Below, piece by piece: positions 23,119 to 33,999 of a stretch of 34,776 bases of DNA. The DNA comes from Utricularia gibba (taxonomy: Eukaryota > Streptophyta > Magnoliopsida > Lamiales > Lentibulariaceae). The stretch spans positions 1 to 34,776 of the forward strand of contig NEEC01000498.1 of the NCBI GenBank assembly GCA_002189035.1. Reading direction: 5' to 3'. Below the pieces are notes generated by a model, which worked only from the letters and a program-made list of their open reading frames with translations, was not told where the DNA came from and ran no database searches. Each line of letters starts with the position of its first letter. The stretch's first letter is position 1. Position numbers and translations under genes: made by a program.

Positions 23119-24049
23119 TAACTTCAATAACTGCATCACGATTTTCGTCGAGTAGGACCGATTTGGCAAAGGAGTCAGACCGAACCTTGGGTCAGAACGA
23201 AGTTCACAACGACATCACCCGCCCAAAAACGACAAGCTTTTCCTTGAGAAAACCATTAGGCAGCCTATTAAAACCAACGTTAATAAATGCATCAATTTTT
23301 TGCCGAGCTACAAATGACTATGGGCCCGAGCTCGACTCGACCTCCTGCTCGATACCGTTGCCCCACGAGAGCGCCTCCTCAAATATAAAGCATGCGGTTG
23401 AGAAAACCATTTTGGGTGCTCATGAATCCTAACTTCAATAACTGCATCACGATTTTCGTCGAGTAGGACCCGATGTGGCAAAGGAGTCAGACCGAACCTT
23501 GGGTCAGAACGAAGTTCACAACGACATCACCCGCCCAAAAACGACAAGCTTTTCCTTGAGAAAACATGTAGGCAGCCTATTAAAACCCAACGTTAATAAA
23601 TGCATCAAGTTTTTTGCCGAGCTACAAATGACTATGGGCCGAGCTCGACTCGACCTCCTGCTCGATACCGTTGCCCCACGAGAGCGCCTCCTCAAATATA
23701 AAGCATGCGGTTGAGAAAACCATTTTGGGTGCTCATGAATCCTAACTTCAATAACTGCATCACGATTTTCGTCGAGTAGGACCCGATGTGGCAAAGGAGT
23801 CAGACCGAACCTTGGGTCAGAACGAAGTTCCACAACGACATCACCCGCCCAAAACGACAAGCTTTTCCTTGAGAAACCATGTAGGCAGCCTATTAAAACC
23901 AACGTTAATAAATGCATCAATTTTTTGCTAAAAATGACTCTGGGCCGAGCTCGACTCGACCTCCTGCTCGATACCGTTGCCCCACGAGAGCGCCTCCTCA
24001 AATATAAAGCATGCGGTTGAGAAAACCATTTTGGGTGCTCATGAAATCC
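23119..24049 (+). repeat. Three-monomer HOR variant lacking class 3 (931 bp)
   Basis: Monomer starts are 23119 (class 1: GGACCGATTTGG, CATTAGG), 23430 (class 2: AAAACCCAACG, CAAGTTTTTT) and 23743. The third has the diverged half-B variant TTTTTGCTAAAAATGACTCTGGG also seen in class-4 copies at 58 and 4979, and exits by GAAATCC. It reads TTCCACAACGAC, which combines the class 2 and class 4 forms and may mark a recombination junction. Confidence 0.6.
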
Positions 24050-27000
24050 TAACTTCAATAACTGCATCACGATTTTCGTCGAGTAGGACCCGATGGCAAA
24101 GGAGTCAGACCGAACCTTGGGTCAGAACGAAGTTCACAACGACATCACCCGCCCCAAAACGACAAGCTTTTCCTTGAGAAAACATGTAGGCCTATTAAAA
24201 CCCAACGTTAATAAATGCATCAAGTTTTTTGCCGAGCTACAAATGACTATGGGCCCGAGCTCGACTCGACCTCCTGCTCGATACCGTTGCCCCACGAGAG
24301 CGCCTCCTCAAATATAAAGCATGCGGTTGAGAAAACCATTTTGGGTGCTCATGAATCCTAACTTCAATAACTGCATCACGATTTTCGTCGAGTAGGACCG
24401 ATGTGCAAAGGAGTCAGACCGAACCTTGGGTCAGAACGAAGTTCACAACGACATCACCCGCCCAAAAACGACAAGCTTTTCCTTGAGAAAACCATTTAGG
24501 CAGCCTATTAAAACCAACGTTAATAAATGCATCAAGTTTTTTGCCGAGCTACAAATGACTATGGGCCCGAGCTCGACTCGACCTCCTGCTCGATACCGTT
24601 GCCCCACGAGAGCGCCTCCTCAAATATAAAGCATGCGGTTGAGAAAACCATTTTGGGTGCTCATGACATCCTAACTTCAATAACTGCATCACGATTTTCG
24701 TCGAGTAGGACCCGATGTGGCAAAGGAGTCAGACGAACCTTGGTCCGAACGAAGTTCCCAACGACATCACCCGCCAGAAACGACAAGCTTTTCCTTGAGA
24801 AACTATGTAGGCAGCCTAATAAGCCGAACGTTAATAAATGCATCAATTTTTTGCCGGGCTACAAATGACTGGGCCGAGCTCGACTCGACCTCCTGCTCGA
24901 TACCGTTGCCCCACGAGAGCGCCTTATCAAATATAAAGCATGCGGTTGAGAAAACCATTTTGGGCTCATGAAATCCTAACTTCAATAACTGCATCACGAT
25001 TTTCGTCGAGTAGGACCCGATGTGGCAAAGGTCAGACCGAACCTTGGGTCAGAACGAAGTTCCAACGACATCACCCGCCCAAAAACGACAAGCTTTTCCT
25101 TGAGAAAACCATGTAGGCAGCCTATTAAAACCAACGTTAATAAATGCATCAATTTTTTGCCGAGCTACAAATGACTATGGGCCCGAGCTCGACTCGACCT
25201 CCTGCTCGATACCGTTGCCCACGAGAGCGCCTCCTCAAATATAAAGCATGCGGTTGAGAAAACCATTTTGGGTGCTCATGAATCCTAACTTCAATAACTG
25301 CATCACGATTTTCGTCGAGTAGGACCCGATGTGGCAAAGGAGTCAGACCGAACCTTGGTCAGAACGAAGTTCACAACGACATCACCCGCCCAAAAAACGA
25401 CAAGCTTTTCCTTGAGAAAACCATGTAGGCAGCCTATTAAAACCAACGTTAATAAATGCATCAAATTTTTTGCCGAGCTACAAATGACTATGGGCCCGAG
25501 CTCGACTCGACCTCCTGCTCGATACCGTTGCCCCACGAGAGCGCCTCCTCAAATATAAAGCATGCGGTTGAGAAAACCATTTTGGGTGCTCATGACATCC
25601 TAACTTCAATAACTGCATCACGATTTTCGTCGAGTAGGACCCGATGTGGCAAAGGAGTCAGACCGAACCTTGGGTCAGAACGAAGTTCACAACGACATCA
25701 CCCGCCCAAAAACGACAAGCTTTTCCTTGAGAAAACCATGTAGGCAGCCTATTAAAAACCAACGTTAATAAATGCATCAATTTTTTTGCCGGCTACAAAT
25801 GACTATGGGGCCCGAGCTCGACTCGACCTCCTGCTCGATACCGTTGCCCCACGAGAGCGCCTCCTCAAATATAAAGCATGCGGTTGAGAAAACCATTTTG
25901 GGTGCTCATGAATCCTAACTTCAATAACTGCATCACGATTTTCGTCGAGTAGGACCGATTGGCAAAGGAGACAGACCGAACCTTGGGTCAGAACGAAGTT
26001 CACAACGACATCACCCGCCCAAAAACGACAAGCTTTTCCTTGAGAAACCATTTAGGCAGCCTATTAAAACCAACGTTAATAAATGCATCAAGTTTTTTGC
26101 CGAGCTACAAATGACTATGGGCCCGAGCTCGACTCGACCTCCTGCTCGATACCGTTGCCCCACGAGAGCGCCTATCAAATATAAAGCATGCGGTTGAGAA
26201 AACCATTTTGGGTGCTCATGACATCCTAACTTCAATAACTGCATCACGATTTTCGTCGAGTAGGACCCGATGTGGCAAAGGAGTCAGACGAACCTTGGGT
26301 CAGAACGAAGTTCCCAACGACATCACCCGCCCAGAAACGACAAGCTTTTCCTTGAGAAACATGTAGGCAGCCTAATAACCAACGTTAATAAATGCATCAA
26401 TTTTTGCCGGGCTACAAATGACTCTGGGCCGAGCTCGACTCGACCTCCTGCTCGATACCGTTGCCCCACGAGAGCGCCTTATCAAATATAAAGCATGCGG
26501 TTGAGAAAACCATTTTGGGCTCATGAAATCCTAACTTCAATAACTGCATCACGATTTTCGTCGAGTAGGACCCGATGTGGCAAAGGACAGACCGAACCTT
26601 GGGTCAACGAAGTTCACAACGACATCACCCGCCCAAAAACGACAAGCTTTTCCTTGAGAAAACCATTTAGGCAGCCTATTAAAACCAACGTTAATAAATG
26701 CATCAAATTTTTTGCCGAGCTACAAATGACTATGGGCCCGAGCTCGACTCGACCTCCTGCTCGATACCGTTGCCCCACGAGAGCGCCTCCTCAAATATAA
26801 AGCATGCGGTTGAGAAAACCATTTTGGGTGCTCATGACATCCTAACTTCAATAACTGCATCACGATTTTCGTCGAGTAGGACCCGATGTGGCAAAGGAGT
26901 CAGACCGAACCTTGGGTCAGAACGAAGTTCACAACGACATCACCCGCCCAAAAACGACAAGCTTTTCCTTGAGAAACCATGTAGGCAGCCTATTAAAACC

Positions 27001-27777
27001 AACGTTAATAAATGCATCAAGTTTTTTGCCGAGCTACAAATGACTATGGGCCGAGCTCGACTCGACCTCCTGCTCGATACCGTTGCCCCACGAGAGCGCC
27101 TCCTCAAATATAAAGCATGCGGTTGAGAAAACCATTTTGGGTGCTCATGAATCCTAACTTCAATAACTGCATCACGATTTTCGTCGAGTAGGACCCGATG
27201 TGGCAAAGGAGTCAGACGAACCTTGGTCAGAACGAAGTTCCCAACGACATCACCGCCCAGAAACGACAAGCTTTTCCTTGAGAAACTATGTAGGCAGCCT
27301 AAAACCGAACGTTAATAAATGCATCAATTTTTTTGCCGGGCTACAAATGACTCTGGGCCCGAGCTCGACTCGACCTCCTGCTCGATACCGTTGCCCCACG
27401 AGAGCGCCTCCTCAAATATAAAGCATGCGGTTGAGAAAACCATTTTGGGTGCTCATGAAATCCTAACTTCAATAACTGCATCACGATTTTCGTCGAGTAG
27501 GACCCGATGTGGCAAAGGAGTCAGACCGAACCTTGGTCAGAACGAAGTTCACAACGACATCACCCGCCCAAAAACGACAAGCTTTTCCTTGAGAAAACCA
27601 TTTAGGCAGCCTATTAAAACCAACGTTAATAAATGCATCAAGTTTTTTGCCGAGCTACAAATGACTATGGGCCCGAGCTCGACTCGACCTCCTGCTCGAT
27701 ACCGTTGCCCCACGAGAGCGCCTCCTCAAATATAAAGCATGCGGTTGAGAAAACCATTTTGGGTGCTCATGAAATCC
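24050..27777 (+). repeat. Disordered stretch of 12 monomers rich in class-1 copies
   Basis: Monomer starts are 24050, 24359, 24672, 24977, 25286, 25601, 25916, 26227, 26532, 26843, 27155 and 27464. Class-1-like copies with CATTTAGG recur at 24359, 25916, 26532 and 27464. Class-3 copies are at 24672, 26227 and 27155 (CAGAAACG, ACTCTGGG, or AACCGAACG). No clear class-4 copy with TTCCAAAAGAC is present, so this stretch looks like repeated 1-(2)-3 units rather than the tetramer. Confidence 0.7.
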
Positions 27778-29017
27778 TAACTTCAATAACTGCATCACGA
27801 TTTTCGTCGAGTAGGACCCGATTTGGCAAAGGAGTCAGACCGAACCTTGGGTCAGAACGAAGTTCACAACGACATCACCCGCCCAAAAACGACAAGCTTT
27901 TCCTTGAGAAAACCATGTAGGCAGCCTATTAAAACCAACGTTAATAAATGCATCAAGTTTTTTGCCGAGCTACAAATGACTATGGGCCCGAGCTCGACTC
28001 GACCTCCTGCTCGATACCGTTGCCCCACGAGAGCGCCTCCTCAAATATAAAGCATGCGGTTGAGAAAACCATTTTGGGTGCTCATGAATCCTAACTTCAA
28101 TAACTGCATCACGATTTTCGTCGAGTAGGACCCGATGTGGCAAAGGAGTCAGACGAACCTTGGTCAGAACGAAGTTCACAACGACATCACCCGCCCAAAA
28201 ACGACAAGCTTTTCCTTGAGAAAACATGTAGGCAGCCTATTAAAACCCAACGTTAATAAATGCATCAAGTTTTTTGCCGAGCTACAAATGACTATGGCCC
28301 GAGCTCGACTCGACCTCCTACTCGATACCGTTGCCCCACGAGAGCGCCTCCTCAAATATAAAGCATGCGGTTGAGAAAACCATTTTGGGTGCTCATGAAT
28401 CCTAACTTCAATAACTGCATCACGATTTTCGTCGAGTAGGACCGATGTGGCAAAGGAGTCAGACGAACCTTGGGTCAGAACGAAGTTCCAACGACATCAC
28501 CCGCCCAGAAACGACAAGCTTTTCCTTGAGAAAACATGTAGGCAGCCTATTAAAACCAACGTTAATAAATGCATCAATTTTTTTGCCGGGCTACAAATGA
28601 CTCTGGCCCGAGCTCGACTCGACCTCCTGCTCGATACCGTTGCCCCACGAGAGCGCCTTATCAAATATAAAGCATGCGGTTGAGAAAACCATTTTGGGTG
28701 CTCATGAATCCTAACTTCAATAACTGCATCACGATTTTCGTCGAGTAGGACCCGATGTGGCAAAGGAGTCAGACCGAACCTTGGGGAACGAAGTTCCAAA
28801 AGACATCACCCGCCCCAGAAACGACAAGCTTTTCCTTGAGAAAACATGTAGGCAGCCTATTAAAACCAACGTTAATAAATGCATCAATTTTTTGCCGAGC
28901 TACAAATGACTCTGGGCCGAGCTCGACTCGACCTCCTGCTCGATACCGTTGCCCACGAGCGCCTCCTCAAATATAAAGCATGCGTTGAGAAAACCATTTT
29001 GGGTGCTCATGAAATCC
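27778..29017 (+). repeat. HOR unit 1-2-3-4 (1240 bp)
   Basis: Monomer starts are 27778, 28092, 28403 and 28712. Class 1 has GACCCGATTTGG. Class 2 has AAAACCCAACG, with CTACTCGATA normally seen in class 1. Class 3 has CAGAAACG, GCCGGGC and ACTCTGG, but enters by GAATCC. Class 4 has TTCCAAAAGAC, CCAGAAACG and GCATGCGTTGAG, and exits by GAAATCC. Confidence 0.75.
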
Positions 29018-29294
29018 TAACTTCAATAACTGCATCACGATTTTCGTCGAGTAGGACCGATGTGGCAAAGGAGTCAGACCGAACCTTGGGTCAGAACGAA
29101 GTTCAAACGACATCACCCGCCCAAAAACGACAAGCTTTTCCTGAGAAAACCATGTAGGCAGCCTATTAAAAACCAACGTTAATAAATGCATCAAATTTTT
29201 TGCCGGCTACAAATGACTATGGGCCGAGCTCGACTCGACCTCCTGCTCGATACCGTTGCCCCACGAGAGCGCCTATCAAATATAAAGCATGCGG

Positions 29295-29452
29295 TTGAGA
29301 AAACCATTTTGGGTGCTCATGAATCCTAACTTCAATAACTGCATCACGATTTTCGTCGAGTAGGACCCGATGTGGCAAAGGAGTCAGACCGAACCTTGGG
29401 TCAGAACGAAGTTCACAACGACATCACCCGCCCAAAAACGACAAGCTTTTCC
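29295..29452 (+). repeat. Half A (158 bp) of a reference monomer
   Basis: This is one of two homologous halves of the monomer, shown in a well-preserved copy. It begins TTGAGAAAACCATTTTGGG and ends with the HindIII motif AAGCTTTTCC. It contains the near-invariant 39-bp box (29327-29365). It aligns to half B (29453-29609) from the shared first 13 bases, through AATAACTGCATCA against AATAAATGCATCA, to GTCGAG against GCCGAG, about 70% identity over the first ~66 bp by eye. Similarity weakens but continues to the end. Nine CpG dinucleotides are present. The 158-bp length is near nucleosome size, a common scale for satellite subunits; any link to nucleosome phasing is inference. Confidence 0.8.
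29327..29365 (+). other. Near-invariant 39-bp box at monomer start (reference copy)
   Basis: The box runs from TAACTTCAATAACTGCATCA to GTCGAGTAGGA. By eye it is identical in every monomer of the window except one at about 6524, which has an extra A (TTCAAATAAC). The rest of the monomer carries several indels per copy. The homologous stretch of half B (about 29484-29522) is not similarly protected. The contrast suggests a conserved protein-binding or structural site, but function is not shown. It does not match the CENP-B box. Confidence 0.75.
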
Positions 29453-29609
29453 TTGAGAAAACCATGTAGGCAGCCTATTAAAACCAACGTTAATAAATGC
29501 ATCAAATTTTTTTGCCGAGCTACAAATGACTATGGGCCCGAGCTCGACTCGACCTCCTGCTCGATACCGTTGCCCCACGAGAGCGCCTTATCAAATATAA
29601 AGCATGCGG
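29453..29609 (+). repeat. Half B (157 bp) of a reference monomer
   Basis: This is the second homologous half of the monomer. It begins TTGAGAAAACCATGTAGGC, continues through CGTTAATAAATGCATCA, a T-tract of 5 to 9 bases, the CGAGCTCGACTCGACC segment and CTCAAATATAAAG, and ends GCATGCGG just before the next half A. It varies far more than half A between copies: T-tract length, GCCGAGC against GCCGGGC, ACTATGGG against ACTCTGGG, and many small deletions. Ten CpG dinucleotides are present. The head-to-tail arrangement with half A is what makes the repeat appear as ~310 bp instead of ~157 bp. Confidence 0.8.
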
Positions 29610-30574
29610 TTGAGAAAACCATTTTGGGTGCTCATGACATCCTAACTTCAATAACTGCATCACGATTTTCGTCGAGTAGGACCCGATGTGGCAAAGGAGT
29701 CAGACCGAACCTTGGTCAGAACGAAGTTCCAACGACATCACCCGCCCAAAAAACGACAAGCTTTTCCTTGAGAAAACCATGTAGGCAGCCTATTAAAACC
29801 AACGTTAATAAATGCATCAATTTTTTGCCGGCTACAAATGACTATGGGCCCGAGCTCGACTCGACCTCCTGCTCGATACCGTTGCCCCACGAGAGCGCCT
29901 CCTCAAATATAAAGCATGCGGTTGAGAAAACCATTTTGGGTGCTCATGAAATCCTAACTTCAATAACTGCATCACGATTTTCGTCGAGTAGGACCAGATT
30001 TGGCAAAGGAGACAGACCGAACCTTGGGTCAGAACGAAGTTCACAACGACATCACCCGCCCAAAAACGACAAGCTTTTCCTTGAGAAAACCATTTAGGCA
30101 GCCTATTAAAACCAACCGTTAATAAATGCATCAAGTTTTTTGCCGAGCTACAAATGACTATGGGCCCGAGCTCGACTCGACCTCCTGCTCGATACCGTTG
30201 CCCCACGAGAGCGCCTATCAAATATAAAGCATGCGGTTGAGAAAACCATTTTGGGTGCTCATGAATCCTAACTTCAATAACTGCATCACGATTTTCGTCG
30301 AGTAGGACCCGATGTGGCAAAGGAGTCAGACGAACCTTGGTCAGAACGAAGTTCCCAACGACATCACCCGCCAGAAACGACAAGCTTTTCCTTGAGAAAC
30401 ATGTAGGCAGCCTATTAAGCCAACGTTAATAAATGCATCAATTTTTTGTCGGGCTACAAATGACTCTGGGACCGAGCTCGACTCGACCTCCTGCGATACC
30501 GTTGCCCCACGAGAGCGCCTTATCAAATATAAAGCATGCGGTTGAGAAAACCATTTTGGGTGCTCATGAAATCC

Positions 30575-31819
30575 TAACTTCAATAACTGCATCACGATTT
30601 TCGTCGAGTAGGACCGATGTGGCAAAGGACAGACGAACCTTGGGTCAGAACGAAGTTCACAACGACATCACCGCCCAAAAACGACAAGCTTTTCCTTGAG
30701 AAAACCATGTAGGCAGCCTATTAAAACCAACGTTAATAAATGCATCAAATTTTTTGCCGAGCTACAAATGACTATGGGCCCGAGCTCGACTCGACCTCCT
30801 GCTCGATACCGTTGCCCCACGAGAGCGCCTTATCAAATATAAAGCATGCGGTTGAGAAAACCATTTTGGGTGCTCATGAATCCTAACTTCAATAACTGCA
30901 TCACGATTTTCGTCGAGTAGGACCCGATGTGGCAAAGGAGTCAGACCGAACCTTGGTCAGAACGAAGTTCACAACGACATCACCCGCCCAAAAACGACAA
31001 GCTTTTCCTTGAGAAACCATGTAGGCAGCCTATTAAAACCCAACGTTAATAAATGCATCAAGTTTTTTGCCGAGCTACAAATGACTATGGGCCCGAGCTC
31101 GACTCGACCTCCTGCTCGATACCGTTGCCCCACGAGAGCGCCTCCTCAAATATAAAGCATGCGGTTGAGAAAACCATTTTGGGTGCTCATGACATCCTAA
31201 CTTCAATAACTGCATCACGATTTTCGTCGAGTAGGACCCGATGTGGCAAAGGAGTCAGACGAACCTTGGGTCAGAACGAAGTTCCCAACGACATCACCCG
31301 CCCAGAAACGACAAGCTTTTCCTTGAGAAACTATGTAGGCAGCCTAAAACCCAACGTTAATAAATGCATCAATTTTTTGCCGGCTACAAATGACTCTGGG
31401 CCCGAGCTCGACTCGACCTCCTGCTCGATACCGTTGCCCCACGAGAGCGCCTCCTCAAATATAAAGCATGCGGTTGAGAAAACCATTTTGGGTGCTCATG
31501 AATCCTAACTTCAATAACTGCATCACGATTTTCGTCGAGTAGGACCCGATGTGGCAAAGGAGTCAGACCGAACCTATGGTCAGAACGAAGTTCACAACGA
31601 CATCACCCGCCCAAAAACGACAAGCTTTTCCTTGAGAAAACCATGTAGGCAGCCTATTAAAACCAACGTTAATAAATGCATCAAGTTTTTTGCCGAGCTA
31701 CAAATGACTATGGGCCCGAGCTCGACTCGACCCCTTGCTCGATACCGTTGCCCCACGAGAGCGCCTCCTCAAATATAAAGCATGCGTTGAGAAAACCATT
31801 TTGGGTGCTCATGAAATCC
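30575..31819 (+). repeat. HOR unit 1-2-3-4 (1245 bp), atypical fourth copy
   Basis: Monomer starts are 30575, 30884, 31198 and 31506, with the standard junction order. The fourth has the rare CCTATGGTC of class 4 (shared with 19120) but continues with TTCACAACGAC and CAAGTTTTTT as in class 2, then ends GCATGCGTTGAG and GAAATCC as in class 4. It therefore looks like a 4/2/4 mosaic. Confidence 0.7.
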
Positions 31820-33060
31820 TAACTTCAATAACTGCATCACGATTTTCGTCGAGTAGGACCGATGTGGCAAAGGAGACAGACCGAACCTTGGGTCAGAACG
31901 AAGTTCACAACGACATCACCCGCCCAAAAACGACAAGCTTTTCCTTGAGAAAACCATGTAGGCAGCCTATTAAAAACCAACGTTAATAAATGCATCAAGT
32001 TTTTTGCCGAGCTACAAATGACTATGGGCCCGAGCTCGACTCGACCTCCTGCTCGATACCGTTGCCCCACGAGAGCGCCTATCAAATATAAAGCATGCGG
32101 TTGAGAAAACCATTTTGGGTGCTCATGAATCCTAACTTCAATAACTGCATCACGATTTTCGTCGAGTAGGACCCGATGTGGCAAAGGAGTCAGACCGAAC
32201 CTTGGTCAGAACGAAGTTCACAACGACATCACCCGCCCAAAAACGACAAGCTTTTCCTTGAGAAACATGTAGGCAGCCTATTAAAACCCAACGTTAATAA
32301 ATGCATCAATTTTTTGCCGAGCTACAAATGACTATGGGCCCGAGCTCGACTCGACCTCCTGCTCGATACCGTTGCCCCACGAGAGCGCCTCCTCAAATAT
32401 AAAGCATGCGGTTGAGAAAACCATTTTGGGTGCTCATGACATCCTAACTTCAATAACTGCATCACGATTTTCGTCGAGTAGGACCCGATGTGGCAAAGGA
32501 GTCAGACGAACCTTGGGTCAGAACGAAGTTCCCAACGACATCACCCGCCCAAAACGACAAGCTTTTCCTTGAGAAACATGTAGGCAGCCTAATAAAACCA
32601 ACGTTAATAAATGCATCAATTTTTTTGCCGGCTACAAATGACTCTGGGCCCGAGCTCGACTCGACCTCCTGCTCGATACCGTTGCCCCACGAGAGCGCCT
32701 TATCAAATATAAAGCATGCGGTTGAGAAAACCATTTTGGGTGCTCATGAAATCCTAACTTCAATAACTGCATCACGATTTTCGTCGAGTAGGACCCGATG
32801 TGGCAAAGGAGTCAGACCGAACCTTGGTCAGAACGAAGTTCCAAAAGACATCACCCGCCCAGAAACGACAAGCTTTTCCTTGAGAAACATGTAGGCAGCC
32901 TAATAAACCCAACGTTAATAAATGCATCAATTTTTTTCCGGCTACAAATGACTCTGGGCCGAGCTCGACTCGACCTCCTGCTCGATACCGTTGCCCCACG
33001 AGCGCCTCCTCAAATATAAAGCATGCGTTGAGAAAACCATTTTGGGTGCTCATGAAATCC
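31820..33060 (+). repeat. HOR unit 1-2-3-4 (1241 bp)
   Basis: Monomer starts are 31820, 32133, 32445 and 32755. Class 1 has GGACCGATG, GGAGACAGACC and GCGCCTATC. Class 3 has GACGAACC, TTCCCAACGAC and TAATAAAACC. Class 4 has TTCCAAAAGAC, CAGAAACG, CACGAGCGCCTCC and GCATGCGTTGAG. Both class 3 and class 4 exit by GAAATCC. Confidence 0.8.
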
Positions 33061-33999
33061 TAACTTCAATAACTGCATCACGATTTTCGTCGAGTAGGAC
33101 CAGATTTGGCAAAGGAGACAGACCGAACCTTGGGTCAGAACGAAGTTCACAACGACATCACCCGCCCAAAAACGACAAGCTTTTCCTTGAGAAAACCATT
33201 AGGCAGCCTATTAAAACCAACCGTTAATAAATGCATCAAGTTTTTTGCCGAGCTACAAATGACTATGGGCCCGAGCTCGACTCGACCTCCTACTCGATAC
33301 CGTTGCCCCACGAGAGCACCTTATCAAATATAAAGCATGCGGTTGAGAAAACCATTTTGGGTGCTCATGAATCCTAACTTCAATAACTGCATCACGATTT
33401 TCGTCGAGTAGGACCCGATGTGGCAAAGGAGTCAGACCGAACCTTGGGTCAGAACGAAGTTCCAACGACATCACCCGCCCAAAAACGACAAGCTTTTCCT
33501 TGAGAAAAACAATGTAGGCGCCTATTAAAACCCAACGTTAATAAATGCATCAAGTTTTTTGCCGAGCTACAAATGACTATGGCCCGAGCTCGACTCGACC
33601 TCCTGCTCGATACCGTTGCCCCACGAGAGCGCCTCCTCAAATATAAAGCATGCGGTTGAGAAAACCATTTTGGGTGCTCATGACATCCTAACTTCAATAA
33701 CTGCATCACGATTTTCGTCGAGTAGGACCCGATGTGCAAAGGAGTCAGACGAACCTTGGGTCCGAACGAAGTTCCAACGACATCACCCGCCCCAGAAACG
33801 ACAAGCTTTTCCTTGAGAAAACTATGTAGGCAGCCTAATAAACCGAACGTTAATAAATGCATCAAATTTTTTTGCGGCTACAAATGACTCTGGGCCCGAG
33901 CTCGACTCGACCTCCTGCTCGATACCGTTGCCCCACGAGAGCGCCTTATCAAATATAAAGCATGCGGTTGAGAAAACCATTTTGGGTGCTCATGAATCC
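33061..33999 (+). repeat. Partial HOR unit 1-2-3 (939 bp)
   Basis: Monomer starts are 33061, 33375 and 33689. The class-1 copy is typical (GGACCAGATTTGG, GGAGACAGACC, AACCAACCGTT, CTACTCGATA, GCACCTTATC). Class 2 has AACAATGTAGGCGCC and AAAACCCAACG, with TTCCAACGAC. Class 3 has GGGTCCGAACG and TAATAAACCGAACG. The expected class-4 copy is missing and a new class-2 copy follows. Confidence 0.75.

Larger units (their letters stand above)
29018..30574 (+). repeat. Disordered stretch of five monomers
   Basis: Monomer starts are 29018, 29327, 29643, 29955 and 30269. 29018 (ending GCGCCTATC) and 29955 (GGACCAGATTTGG, GGAGACAGACC, AACCAACCGTT) are class 1. The last has TTTTTTGTCGGGCT, TGGGACCGAGC and CTCCTGCGATACC, all uncommon. 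The copy at 29327 is close to full length and was used as the half-A/half-B reference. Confidence 0.75.

Noticed and set aside
29327-29380. CENP-B box candidate around TTTTCGTCGAGTAGGACCCG
   Set aside because: The TTCG core is present, but the required A and CGGG at fixed spacing are not, on either strand.
29484-29605. AATAAA (in GTTAATAAATGC) and TATAAA (in CAAATATAAAGC) as polyadenylation or TATA signals
   Set aside because: Short AT-rich motifs repeated in every monomer with no associated gene; they cannot be supported as regulatory sites from sequence alone.
29372-30097. Long open reading frame of 241 codons, and many others of 60-190 codons on both strands
   Set aside because: They lie wholly in satellite repeats, appear because some monomer lengths are near multiples of three, and translate the same repeat over and over with frame changes at each indel. 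Both strands give equal families of such frames. No gene-like start context or domain is visible.
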